DNA of 53,945 nt, taken from assembly GCF_934617235.1 (NCBI RefSeq), contig NZ_CAKTTZ010000012.1:1-53945 (forward strand), given 5' to 3'. Within the stretch, counting starts at the first letter, position 1. Every line of letters starts with the position of its first letter. The position numbers and the translations under genes are program-made. This DNA comes from an uncultured Ellagibacter sp. Its GTDB lineage: Bacteria > Actinomycetota > Coriobacteriia > Coriobacteriales > Eggerthellaceae. This document shows positions 1-8,854 of this stretch, piece after piece. The notes under the pieces were generated by a model. It made no database searches. It saw only the letters and a list, made by a program, of their open reading frames with translations, and was not told the DNA's origin.

Positions 1-1
1 G

Positions 2-75
<74 letters not shown>

Positions 76-112
76 ATTCGTTTGTTTGCCGTCCGCTTAA
101 GACAGCTTGTTT

Positions 113-141
113 ATAATACCGTTACCTTCGTTTGGTTTCAA
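113..141 (-). promoter_or_regulatory. Promoter of tRNA-Pro
   Basis: On the minus strand TTGAAA (136-141) and TATTAT (113-118) are separated by 17 bases. The expected start is about 30 bases before the mature tRNA. The -35 box ends just past the coaBC stop codon. Confidence 0.65.
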
Positions 142-145
142 GCCC

Positions 146-1390
146 TTATTTCAAGAATTCTAGCGCTTTATCGAGAATTCGGTCGGCAAGTTGACGTTTT
201 CCCATTTCAGGAAGATGCTCTTCCCCTGAAGCACTCACGAATGACGTCTCATCGGAGTCGGCGCCGAAGCCTCTTCCGCATGAAACGTCATTCGCCACGA
301 TGAAATCAGCGCCCTTACGGACAAGCTTGCTGCGCGCATTGCCGGTCACGTCATTCGTCTCAGCGGCGAATCCCACAACCACCTGGCCCGCACGCTTCGA
401 GGCACCACACGAGGCAAGGATATCGGGGTTCTCAACGAGGTCGATATGCGCAAGCGCCTCATCATCAGCGCCCTTTTTAAGTTTACGATCGCAGGCAACC
501 CGAGGACGAAAATCGGACACCGCCGCAGAGAAGATGGCGATATCGGCAGAGGGAAATGCCTCGTCAACGGCAGCTTTCATCTCGCAGGCCGTACCCACGC
601 GCACCATTTGCGCCCCGGCAACGTCATCGAGGCTCACAGGGCCCGTAACAAGCGTGACCTGGGCACCGCGGCGCGCCGCAGCCTCGGCAATCGCGAAGCC
701 CATCTTGCCCGTCGAAGGGTTCGAGATGAAGCGCACAGCGTCGATCGGCTCGACAGTTGGCCCCGCCGTCACGACAATGCGCTTGCCCGCCAAGTCTCTT
801 TCGGACTTGAGCATCTCGAGGGCATAGGAAACGATATCGGCAGGGTCGGCAAGACGCCCACGACCCACATCCCCACATGCGAGATAGCCTTCACCAGGCT
901 CGATGAAGTGAACGCCACGTGCCGCGAGCGTCCTCATATTGCTCTGCGTCGCCACAGCCTCGTACATGTGCACGTTCATTGCGGGAGCCACCGCAATCGG
1001 AGCCGTGCAGGCGAGCGCCGTCGTCGAAAGTAGGTCGTCAGCGATACCCGCCGCCATCTTCGCGAGAACGTTCGCCGTACAGGGCGCGATAAGAAACAGG
1101 TCGCACTCCTCGGCAAGCGACACGTGATGAATTGGGTCGCCCGGACCATCGCCGAAGGTGTCGATGGCAACGGGCTCGTGCGTCAGGGCACGGAAGGTGG
1201 TCGGGCCGACGAATTCGCAGGCGTTCTTCGTCATGACAACCTTCACGCGCACGCCTGCCTTCTGAAGGCCGCGCAGGATCTCGCAGGATTTATAGGCAGC
1301 GATACATCCCGTAACACCGAGCAAAACCAGGGGCGAGCTTGCGTCTCCCCTGTTCACAGGTTGCAAATTCAGCGAATCGGTTTGGCTCAT
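146..1390 (-). CDS. coaBC: Bifunctional phosphopantothenoylcysteine decarboxylase / phosphopantothenate-cysteine ligase
   Basis: The 414-residue protein catalyses two successive steps of coenzyme A synthesis in the cytoplasm: ligation of cysteine to 4'-phosphopantothenate, then FMN-dependent decarboxylation. The N-terminal CoaC half shows the flavoprotein start LLGVTGCIAAYKS, the HHVSL segment, the PAMNVHMY motif and the catalytic-cysteine segment GYLACGDVGRGRLAD. The CoaB half follows with VTAGPTVEPIDAVRF, NPSTGKMG and the lysine segment RKLKKG. I chose the ATG at 1390, which has AAGGGG about 9 bases upstream; an in-frame TTG at 1411 would overlap hemH. It starts 4 bases after the hemH stop, so it is the last gene of the ileS operon. 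coaX, an earlier step of the same pathway, lies 10 kb away. Confidence 0.95.
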   Translation of the reverse strand: MSQTDSLNLQPVNRGDASSPLVLLGVTGCIAAYKSCEILRGLQKAGVRVKVVMTKNACEFVGPTTFRALTHEPVAIDTFGDGPGDPIHHVSLAEECDLFLIAPCTANVLAKMAAGIADDLLSTTALACTAPIAVAPAMNVHMYEAVATQSNMRTLAARGVHFIEPGEGYLACGDVGRGRLADPADIVSYALEMLKSERDLAGKRIVVTAGPTVEPIDAVRFISNPSTGKMGFAIAEAAARRGAQVTLVTGPVSLDDVAGAQMVRVGTACEMKAAVDEAFPSADIAIFSAAVSDFRPRVACDRKLKKGADDEALAHIDLVENPDILASCGASKRAGQVVVGFAAETNDVTGNARSKLVRKGADFIVANDVSCGRGFGADSDETSFVSASGEEHLPEMGKRQLADRILDKALEFLK

Positions 1391-1394
1391 GACG

Positions 1395-2417
1395 CTATTC
1401 CCCTTCCCCAAGATACGGCTTCAAAACATCGGAGATCACGCGCACGTGCGCGCGGCTCTGGTTCAAGCAAGGGACATACACGAAGCGGGAATCATCCACA
1501 GGGTGACCCGATGACCTCAGTTTTTCACGATACAAGTCTCCGAATTCGATTTCCACATCGAAGCGCGTCTCCAGGCAGTCGACGGAAAACCCAGGGCAAA
1601 CGATAAACGTCCGCCCGTCGTCGACCTCGGCCAAGCGAGCGAGCGTGTCCTTCGTGAAGGGCGAGAGCCACGTGCGCGCGTTGTCAAAGCGGCAGTGATA
1701 GCTTATCGTCCAGGCCTTGCGGCTAAGCCCCAGCTCATCGGCAACATGCAAGCTCGTGGCACCCGTCTGCAGCTCGTAGGTATCACCGTCTTCGATATCG
1801 ACAAGCGGAATAGAGTGGAACGAGAACACAAGGCGATCGCCTGGCTGCTGCCCGAACCCCGCATGCTCGATCGAGGCGGCAAGCGCGCGGATATAGCTCG
1901 GATGCTCGGCGTAGCCTTCCACGATAGAAGTGGCGCCCTTCCAGTGAGCACGGCGCACGGCGCGAGCAACGCCGTCCTTCACTGAAAGCGTCGTGCTGTG
2001 GGCAGTTTGAGGGTACATCGGCAACACGACAATGCGCTCGCAGCCAAGCTCCCGGAACTCGCGGATGGCCTTCTTCATGGACGGCTCGCCGTAACTCATT
2101 GCAATGCGCACAGGAGCGTCGAATCCCTCGCTTTCGAGACGAGCCTCGAGCGCCTCGGCAAGAGCCCTATGCGTCACCAGCAACGGCGAACCCTCGGGGG
2201 TCCAAATCTTGCGGTACTTCTCCGCCGAAGCCACGCTTCGCTTCGGCAAAATAGCCAAATGGAGAATAAACCACCAGATAAACCGATTCATTGGTGCAAT
2301 GTGCTTGTCCATGAGGAATTGCGCCAGGTAACGCTTGACCGCCTTCGGTTCAGGCGACGACGGCGTCCCGGTGTTCACGAGAAGCACGCCTACTTTCTCT
2401 TTGCCATGCAACGCCAC
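1395..2417 (-). CDS. hemH: Ferrochelatase
   Basis: The 340-residue protein inserts iron into a porphyrin at the end of haem synthesis. Family features seen are the N-terminal GVLLVNTGTPSSPE with the helix KRYLAQFLMD, the catalytic-histidine segment FSFHSIP, and CPGFSVDCLETRFDVEIE, whose FSVDCLET core resembles the proteobacterial enzyme. The GTG start at 2417 is preceded by AGGAAG at 9 bases, 13 bases after the rluD stop. No other haem gene is in the window. Whether the substrate is protoporphyrin or coproporphyrin cannot be settled here; the resemblance to E. coli HemH leans towards protoporphyrin. Confidence 0.9.
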   Translation of the reverse strand: MALHGKEKVGVLLVNTGTPSSPEPKAVKRYLAQFLMDKHIAPMNRFIWWFILHLAILPKRSVASAEKYRKIWTPEGSPLLVTHRALAEALEARLESEGFDAPVRIAMSYGEPSMKKAIREFRELGCERIVVLPMYPQTAHSTTLSVKDGVARAVRRAHWKGATSIVEGYAEHPSYIRALAASIEHAGFGQQPGDRLVFSFHSIPLVDIEDGDTYELQTGATSLHVADELGLSRKAWTISYHCRFDNARTWLSPFTKDTLARLAEVDDGRTFIVCPGFSVDCLETRFDVEIEFGDLYREKLRSSGHPVDDSRFVYVPCLNQSRAHVRVISDVLKPYLGEGE

Positions 2418-2430
2418 AGTTCATCACTTC

Positions 2431-3483
2431 CTATTCTGGCAGCTCGCCCTCAATCGAAGGGTGAGGCGCATCCGCCAATAGTTCGGCGACTTCGCGCCCC
2501 GCGTCGGTCAAGCCGCGACCGCGATCAGCTAAGCCATGGAGTGCTTTGACCAAGTCATTCGGCAAATTATCAGCAAACGTGAGTTCCTCGGCTGTCTCGG
2601 GATGGGTGAAGCGAAGCCTAAACGAATGAAGGAACTGTCGCTTGAGCCCGAGCTGGGCGCGCGCATCCTTCGGCCCGTTCGCCGTGTAGACGGGATCGCC
2701 CACAAGCGGGTGCTTCGCGTACTGCATATGGACGCGAATCTGGTGCGTGCGGCCCGTGAACAGCTTGCAATCGATGAGCGTGTAGCCATCGTCGTGCTGG
2801 CGCGGCTCGAAACGCTCAAGAACGCGGAAGGTGGTAACGGCATCGCGCGCAGAAGGAACATCGCGAACAGCCATACGCGTCCGTTCATTGGCGGTTCGCG
2901 CGATGGGCGCATCGATCATGCCCGTATCAGGCGCGATCACGCCGTGGACGAGCGCAAGGTAATGGCGATCGACCGCGCGGTCGCGGATATCCTGCATGAG
3001 CGCATAACCAGCTTCGTCGGTCTTTGCCGCAAGCATAAGACCCGACGTATCGCGGTCGAGCCGATGCACAATGCCCAGCCGGTCGTCCTCGCCCTGCACG
3101 TTGCAGAGACGATCGGCGCCGCAGTGGTAGATAAGTGCGTTCACGAGCGTCCCGTCCGCGTGGTCGACGGAAGGGTGGCAGACAAAACCGATCTGTTTGG
3201 ACAAGACGATAAGATTATCGTCTTCGAAACGGATATCGAGATCAATCGGCTGTCCCGTTACTGGGCCAGCAACGACTTCCTCCGCTTCCTGATACACGAT
3301 GGTGTCGCCCGCGCACACCGTGTACTTTTTAGCAACAACAGCCCCGTTCACAAAGACGTAGCCCGACTCAATCGCTCGCGCCGCCGCACTTCGGCTCGCA
3401 AAACACGAGCGCGCCGCGAGAAGCGAGTCGAGTCGCTCGCCCGCGTCAAGCGCCGTAGCAGAATAACTCAACATACGCGCCAT
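2431..3483 (-). CDS. RluA/RluD-family 23S rRNA pseudouridine synthase
   Basis: The 350-residue protein converts specific uridines to pseudouridine in structured RNA, most likely 23S rRNA. An S4-type RNA-binding domain (about residues 13-65, including SRSAAARAIESGYVFVNG) precedes the catalytic domain. The catalytic motif HRLDRDTSG is at 140-148, with D143 as the expected nucleophile, and GRTHQIRVHM follows further on. A tail of about 40 residues extends past the usual end. The ATG directly abuts the lspA TAG stop (TAGATG), so the two are translationally coupled; lspA-rluD is a common pairing. The exact uridine target cannot be assigned. Confidence 0.93.
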   Translation of the reverse strand: MARMLSYSATALDAGERLDSLLAARSCFASRSAAARAIESGYVFVNGAVVAKKYTVCAGDTIVYQEAEEVVAGPVTGQPIDLDIRFEDDNLIVLSKQIGFVCHPSVDHADGTLVNALIYHCGADRLCNVQGEDDRLGIVHRLDRDTSGLMLAAKTDEAGYALMQDIRDRAVDRHYLALVHGVIAPDTGMIDAPIARTANERTRMAVRDVPSARDAVTTFRVLERFEPRQHDDGYTLIDCKLFTGRTHQIRVHMQYAKHPLVGDPVYTANGPKDARAQLGLKRQFLHSFRLRFTHPETAEELTFADNLPNDLVKALHGLADRGRGLTDAGREVAELLADAPHPSIEGELPE

Positions 3484-4038
3484 CTATTCCCCACCCCCGT
3501 TTTCAGCACCTTGCGCCGCGCGATTGGCCTCGGCGCGCTCGTGGATGAGAAGCGATACGATGAACAAAACGATTCCGCAGGTCACCCCAATATCAGCAAT
3601 GTTGAAGATAGGGAAATCGATGAACGTCGGCTCGATGAAGTCAACGACAAAACCAAGGGTGAAGCGGTCGATTGCATTGCCAATGCCGCCCGCGACGACA
3701 AGCGAGAGGCCAATAAGCTCACCTATGTTCGGTCGCTGCGGGGTAAGCGCCAGATACGCCGTGAGCGCGAGACAAACCAGAAGCGAGAAGATACCGAGCG
3801 CCCAGGTAGCGCCCGAGAAAATGCTCCAGGCACCGCCCGTGTTGTACACAAGGTGGAAGCGGAAGATGCCGAGAATCGGATCGGAAATCACCTGCCCCGC
3901 GTGATACGAGCCGTTGAAGAACAGCTTCGAAGCCTGGTCGAGCACAAGCCAAACCACCACAATGGGGATAAACACGGCGAACCGCCGCGCCACAGCGCGC
4001 ACGGTCCGCCCTTTCTCGAAATCTTTTTCGGCGCTCAA
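3484..4038 (-). CDS. lspA: Lipoprotein signal peptidase (signal peptidase II)
   Basis: The 184-residue inner-membrane aspartyl protease cleaves prolipoprotein signal peptides after lipidation. Four hydrophobic segments are visible, plus the catalytic-aspartate motifs GNAIDR (D124) and FNIAD (D149) and the N-terminal LDQASKLF. The start is a TTG at 4038, 3 bases after the ileS stop, with GAGGAGG 8 bases upstream; no ATG lies before the first membrane segment. The SLH lipoprotein at 18713-19789 is a likely client. ileS-lspA is a widely conserved pair. Confidence 0.95.
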   Translation of the reverse strand: MSAEKDFEKGRTVRAVARRFAVFIPIVVVWLVLDQASKLFFNGSYHAGQVISDPILGIFRFHLVYNTGGAWSIFSGATWALGIFSLLVCLALTAYLALTPQRPNIGELIGLSLVVAGGIGNAIDRFTLGFVVDFIEPTFIDFPIFNIADIGVTCGIVLFIVSLLIHERAEANRAAQGAENGGGE

Positions 4039-4041
4039 GCG

Positions 4042-6882
4042 CTAGTCCTCCTCGGAAAAACCGATCGAATCGAGCACGTCGCCGCAGCGTTTGCAGACAT
4101 GCGGGTGGTTAGCGTTGCCGCCAAGTTCGCGCACGTTCCAGCAACGCGGGCACTTCTCGCCTGTCGCGGGAGCAACGGCGCAGGAGAAGCCCTCACCCGA
4201 GACAACTTCGACCGCCGCGCAAACGAAGACCTCCGCCAAGTCGACGTTTGCCAGCGCAGCTGCAGCGTCGGCGGGAAGCGTGAGCGTAGCCTGAGCTGCC
4301 TGGCTTGTGCCCTCGGTCACGATGCCCGATTCCTTCGCCTCCTCGAACGCCTTGGTGAACACGTCGCGCGCCGTCGAAAGTTGGTTGTAGGCGGAAAGCA
4401 GACTCGCGGCCTCATCGGCAGACCAAGGAGCCGTGTACCAGTCGAGCAGAGCCGCACGGGTCTGACCGTCGCGCAGCGAAGCGGGCAGGAACGCCATAAC
4501 CTCGTCGCAGGTAAAGACAAGTATCGGCTGCAGGTCATGCACGAGCATCGAGAGGATCTGCGCCCACACGGTGAGAGCGCTGCGACGGTCCTGGCCATCC
4601 GCCTGACCGCAGTACACGCGGTCCTTGGTGGCGTTCAGGTAGCCGTTGGAAAGCTCGGTCACATAGTCGTAGAGATTGCGGAACACCACGTTAAAGCGAT
4701 AGCCCTCGTAAGCCTCCGTCACGACTTCATGCACCTGGCACAGGCGGGCAAGCGCAAGCTTGTCGTAGCCGGCAAGTTCGTCTACCGCCACGGCGTCAGT
4801 CGCGGGGTCGAAACGGCCCTCAATCTCGCCGAGCAGGAAGCGCAGCGTGTTGCGGATCTTGCGATATGCCTCGCCGACGTGCGAAAGGATCTCGCCGTCG
4901 CAGGTGACGTCGTTTGAGGTGTCAACAGAGGAAACCCACAGGCGCATGACGTCGGCACCGCGGGTATCGCATTCCTTGTTCGGGTCGATGACATTGCCAA
5001 GCGACTTGGACATCTTGCGGCCCTGGCCGTCGAGCGTGAAGCCCTGGGAGACAACCGCCTTGTACGGCGCCGTGCCGTAGGCACCCACCGAGGTCATAAG
5101 CGAACTCATGAACCAACCGCGATGCTGGTCGGAGCCTTCGAGGTACATGTCAGCGGGGAACTCAAGGTTGTCGCGATGCTTGCACACGGCGGTATGGGAA
5201 ACGCCGGAGTCCCACCACACGTCGAGGATGTCCTTGTTCGCCTTCAGATGGTGTCCGCCGCACTTCGGGCAGACGCACGCGTCGCCCAGATAGCTCGCGG
5301 GATCGTCGGTGAACCAGCAATCGGAGCCCTTCTCGCGGAAAAGCGCGATAACGGCGTCGAGCGTTTCGTCGTTCACGACGGTTTCGCCACAGTCTTCGCA
5401 GGTGAAAGCGGGAATCGGCACACCCCAGTTGCGCTGACGGGAAATGCACCAGTCAGGACGGCCCTCCACCATAGACCCGATGCGCTTCACGGCATGAGGC
5501 GGATAGAACGCGACCTTCGAGAGTTCGTCGAGCGCCTCTGCGCGCAACGTACGGCCGTCGTCGAGTTCCTTGTCCATCGAGACGAACCACTGACTCGTCG
5601 CGCGGAAGATGACGGGCTGCTTGCAGCGCCAGCAGTGCGGATAGCTGTGGTTGATGTCCTCATGCAGGATGAGCGTGCCGCGCTCGCGCAGCCACTCGAT
5701 GATCTTCGGGTTGGCCTCGTTGACCTCCATGCCCGACCACGAACCGCCTGTACCCATTTCGTCGCCCTTGTAGAAGCGGCCGTCGTCGTCGACGGGCATG
5801 ACCACAGGGATGTCAAACTTCATGCCAACAAGGTAGTCATCAACGCCGTGACCAGGTGCTCCGTGGACGATACCGGTGCCGTCATCCAAGGTGACGTAGT
5901 CGGCGTAGACGAATTCGCCTTCGACGCCCTGGTCTCCGAAGATGGGCTGCTTGTACTTATTGTGCGCAAGCTCGATGCCGGTCATGCTCCAAGGCTCACC
6001 GTCGGCGCCGCACACGAGCTCGACCTCGCCGTAACCGAACCTCTCGCAGTCCTTTTCCACAAGGGCACGCGCCATGATTTCAGCCTGGCCGTCGTGGATA
6101 ACCGCGACGTAGTCGGCTTCGGGATGCAGGATGACGATGTCGTCGGCGGGAAGGGTCCACGGCGTAGTGGTCCAGATGTCGACCCAGAGTTTGCCCGCCC
6201 ATGCCTCGAGGCCAGCAGGCGCGGTGGTCATCTCGAAGCGCACAAAGATTGCGGGGCTGACCTCGTCGCCGTATTCGATTTCCGCCTCGGCGAGCGCCGT
6301 GTGGCAGTGCGAGCACCAATGGACCGGCTTACGTCCGCGATAGATTGCACCGCGATCGAAGATGGCCTTGAAGATCTCGACGTCGGTGGCGTCATAGTCG
6401 TTCACGTAGGTCAGATACGGGTTGTCCCACTCTGCCAGAACGCCTAGGCGCTTGAAGCCCTGGCGCTGGGTGTCGACCTGCTCGACGGCCATTTTGCGGC
6501 ACAGCTCGCGGACCTTCTCGGTGGGCAGCTGGTTGAACTTCTCAGTGCCGAGCATGGTCTCGACCTTATGCTCGATCGGCTGGCCGTGGCAGTCCCAACC
6601 AGGCACATACGGAGTGCGAAAGCCGCGCATGGCCTTATAGCGGTTGATGATGTCCTTGGAGATCTTATTCTGCGCATGGCCAAGGTGAATGGGGCCGTTC
6701 GCGTACGGGGGGCCGTCGTGCAGGACGAAGGGCTTGGCGTCCTTGTTCTTTTCCTGCAGCTTCTCGTATACATGGTCCTCTTCCCACTCCGCGAGGCGCT
6801 TGGGCTCGTTTTTCGGGAGATTGCCCCTCATCGCGAAGTCGGTCGTGGGCAGGTTCATTGTGTTCTTGTAGTTGCTCGCCAT
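4042..6882 (-). CDS. ileS: Isoleucyl-tRNA synthetase
   Basis: The 946-residue class I aminoacyl-tRNA synthetase charges tRNA-Ile and edits valine. The sequence shows the HIGH-type motif HLGHAQNK near residue 65, a CP1 editing domain with TTTPWTLPADD, WCISRQRNWGVPIPA, and the KMSKS loop GRKMSKSLGNVIDP. A C-terminal zinc finger (CPRCWN and CKRCGD pairs) is present, as in bacterial IleRS of the E. coli type. It is the first gene of the operon ileS-lspA-rluD-hemH-coaBC. No T-box sequence was found in its leader. Confidence 0.97.
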   Translation of the reverse strand: MASNYKNTMNLPTTDFAMRGNLPKNEPKRLAEWEEDHVYEKLQEKNKDAKPFVLHDGPPYANGPIHLGHAQNKISKDIINRYKAMRGFRTPYVPGWDCHGQPIEHKVETMLGTEKFNQLPTEKVRELCRKMAVEQVDTQRQGFKRLGVLAEWDNPYLTYVNDYDATDVEIFKAIFDRGAIYRGRKPVHWCSHCHTALAEAEIEYGDEVSPAIFVRFEMTTAPAGLEAWAGKLWVDIWTTTPWTLPADDIVILHPEADYVAVIHDGQAEIMARALVEKDCERFGYGEVELVCGADGEPWSMTGIELAHNKYKQPIFGDQGVEGEFVYADYVTLDDGTGIVHGAPGHGVDDYLVGMKFDIPVVMPVDDDGRFYKGDEMGTGGSWSGMEVNEANPKIIEWLRERGTLILHEDINHSYPHCWRCKQPVIFRATSQWFVSMDKELDDGRTLRAEALDELSKVAFYPPHAVKRIGSMVEGRPDWCISRQRNWGVPIPAFTCEDCGETVVNDETLDAVIALFREKGSDCWFTDDPASYLGDACVCPKCGGHHLKANKDILDVWWDSGVSHTAVCKHRDNLEFPADMYLEGSDQHRGWFMSSLMTSVGAYGTAPYKAVVSQGFTLDGQGRKMSKSLGNVIDPNKECDTRGADVMRLWVSSVDTSNDVTCDGEILSHVGEAYRKIRNTLRFLLGEIEGRFDPATDAVAVDELAGYDKLALARLCQVHEVVTEAYEGYRFNVVFRNLYDYVTELSNGYLNATKDRVYCGQADGQDRRSALTVWAQILSMLVHDLQPILVFTCDEVMAFLPASLRDGQTRAALLDWYTAPWSADEAASLLSAYNQLSTARDVFTKAFEEAKESGIVTEGTSQAAQATLTLPADAAAALANVDLAEVFVCAAVEVVSGEGFSCAVAPATGEKCPRCWNVRELGGNANHPHVCKRCGDVLDSIGFSEED

Positions 6883-6953
6883 AAAAGCGGCCCAGCCTTT
6901 CCCGATCGATTCCTATGCAAAGCGCACGAATGCGCCATCCGTCAAACCACAAG

Positions 6954-6981
6954 AGTATAAGCCAAGAAGAAGGCTCGGTAA
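6954..6981 (-). promoter_or_regulatory. ileS: Candidate ileS operon promoter
   Basis: On the minus strand TTACCG (6976-6981) and TATACT (6954-6959) are 16 bases apart, about 70 bases upstream of the ileS ATG. The -10 is a good match, the -35 moderate. The leader has no T-box AGGGTGGNACCGCG motif and no terminator hairpin. Confidence 0.5.
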
Positions 6982-7061
6982 TTGGCAGAACGAGCGGTTT
7001 CCCAAAATCGCGATAGACGGCAGAGAAAGGGTTGATTCGCAAGTTCATCCGAAATCAGATA

Positions 7062-8849
7062 TCACTCCAGATAAGCGCCCGTTTGACGCTCCCACAGGTT
7101 GGCGTATTCTCCACCTTGGGCGACAAGCTCGGAATGCGGGCCGTCCTCCACGATGCGCCCGTCGTCCAACACGACAATGCGATCAAGGCTCGCCACCGTC
7201 GACAAGCGATGCGCCACCACGATGCACGTGCGGCCCCGCATAAGCGTCGAGAGCGCGTCCTGAACGAGCTGCTCGCTTTCGGAATCGAGCGCGCTTGTGG
7301 CCTCATCGAGCACAAGGACAGGGCAGTCGGCCAAAAGAGCGCGCGCTATCGACACGCGCTGACGCTGCCCACCTGAAAGCTTCACGCCGCGCTCGCCGGT
7401 TATCGTGTCGAAGCCTTCCGGCAAACGTTCGATGAACTCAAGCGCGTTCGCAAGCCGTGCGGCCTCGCGAATCTCATCCATCGTGGCGTCGGGTCGTCCA
7501 TAGGCGATGTTTTCGGCGATACTGCGATGGAAGAGCAGCGACTCCTGGGGAACATAGGCAATCTGGCGGCGAAGCGATTGCTGCGTGCAGCGGGCGATGT
7601 TCTGCCCGTCGACAAGGATGCTGCCTTCCTGGATGTCGGACAAACGCAGCAAAAGCTTCGTGAGCGTGGTCTTCCCCGCCCCGCTCATACCGACAAGACC
7701 TACGCGCTCACCTGGGGCAATATGTAGGTTGAAATCATCAAACACACATGTTTTCGCCGAACCATCGGTATACCAAAACCCGATGTCGCAGAAATCGATT
7801 TCCCCGCGGCTCACTTCAAGATCGGGTGCGCCAGGAAGGTCGGCCACAAGCCGCGGCTCATCGAGAACCTGAGTCATCCCACTCGCATCGCCGAAGGCGC
7901 GATTGAAACGCTGCAGGCCGTTGTTGATGAAATTGAACTGGTTAGTCACCGTGTAGGTATAGGTGAACATGAGCACAAGCGTGCCGGGCGTGATGCCGTA
8001 CCAAGCGTTTCCCCCGATAATGAAGACGGTGACCGCACTCATTATAACAACAGCGATACACGCCGTGACGATACCGCGAGCAAGCGAGGCGCGCATACGC
8101 CGATTGTCGCGCTCGACGACGCAGCGGTTCGCCTCGTCGAAAAGCGTGCGCTCGTAATCCTCGCGCCCGTAGGTTTTCACGGCAAGGATATTCGCAACCG
8201 AATCGGAGAGTTCGCCAGACAGCTGGTTTTGCGCGCTCGCTGCCTTCTCGTTCAGACCGAGAATCCGCTTGTACATAAAATAGGACACGCACGCGTAAAT
8301 TGCGAGCAGCACCATCAGCACGACCACGTAGATGGGCACGCGCGGAATGAGCACGGCGCAGGTGAACACGACTGAGCAGAGCACCGGCAAGAAGGGAAAC
8401 GACAGGGTCTCCAAGATGAGCTGGTAGGCACTCATGAACTTCGACGTTTGGCTCACGAGCGTCCCGCCGAAGCGGTTCGAATGGAACGACATCGACTGGT
8501 TGCACAGCGCATCGAAGCTCATCGTGGCCAGATCATATGAAGCCGCAATCTGCAGGCGGTACATGCAATAGTCCTGCAGCTTGCTCGCCGCCTGACCGAA
8601 GACGTTCACGGCGACGAGGGCAAGCGCAAAGGGACCGAACGTGGCGAACACCTCGTCGGCGGCGACAGGGTTCGCGCTCACTTGGTCGACCACCATGCTC
8701 ATAAGGTACGGATTCGCGTACGAAAGCAGGGCCACGTAGGCCAGCGTCGAGGCGACAAGGCCCGCGAACAGGCCAAAGTGTGAGCGCGTAACCAGCCAGT
8801 AGTAATGGAGCGTGCGACGGGTGGTCGCGGGCATTGCGGGGGCGGACAT
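7062..8849 (-). CDS. ABC transporter, fused permease and ATPase (MsbA/MDR type)
   Basis: The 595-residue half-transporter has an N-terminal six-helix exporter domain (about 20-320) and a nucleotide-binding domain (about 350-590). The ATPase shows Walker A GMSGAGKTT, Q-loop AYVPQESLLFH, signature LSGGQRQR, Walker B CPVLVLDEATSALD and the switch histidine in VVAHRLSTV. It probably works as a homodimer, since no second half-transporter is adjacent. The ATG at 8849 lies 5 bases after the degV stop, indicating cotranscription. The substrate is unknown; drugs, lipids and peptides are all possible. Confidence 0.92.
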   Translation of the reverse strand: MSAPAMPATTRRTLHYYWLVTRSHFGLFAGLVASTLAYVALLSYANPYLMSMVVDQVSANPVAADEVFATFGPFALALVAVNVFGQAASKLQDYCMYRLQIAASYDLATMSFDALCNQSMSFHSNRFGGTLVSQTSKFMSAYQLILETLSFPFLPVLCSVVFTCAVLIPRVPIYVVVLMVLLAIYACVSYFMYKRILGLNEKAASAQNQLSGELSDSVANILAVKTYGREDYERTLFDEANRCVVERDNRRMRASLARGIVTACIAVVIMSAVTVFIIGGNAWYGITPGTLVLMFTYTYTVTNQFNFINNGLQRFNRAFGDASGMTQVLDEPRLVADLPGAPDLEVSRGEIDFCDIGFWYTDGSAKTCVFDDFNLHIAPGERVGLVGMSGAGKTTLTKLLLRLSDIQEGSILVDGQNIARCTQQSLRRQIAYVPQESLLFHRSIAENIAYGRPDATMDEIREAARLANALEFIERLPEGFDTITGERGVKLSGGQRQRVSIARALLADCPVLVLDEATSALDSESEQLVQDALSTLMRGRTCIVVAHRLSTVASLDRIVVLDDGRIVEDGPHSELVAQGGEYANLWERQTGAYLE

Positions 8850-8854
8850 GATTG

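Noticed and set aside
2536..4917. A 793-residue open frame on the plus strand
   Set aside because: It lies antisense to rluD, lspA and ileS, has no recognisable motifs, is very rich in Arg/His/Ala, and is the usual shadow of high-GC genes.
5122..6447. A 441-residue plus-strand open frame, with similar ones at 16166-17425, 23909-25192, 48890-50347 and 51051-53075
   Set aside because: All mirror well-supported minus-strand genes and show only shadow composition.
6883..7061. Possible T-box riboswitch before ileS
   Set aside because: The leader lacks the AGGGTGGNACCGCG T-box sequence and any terminator/antiterminator pair; only a plain promoter is seen.
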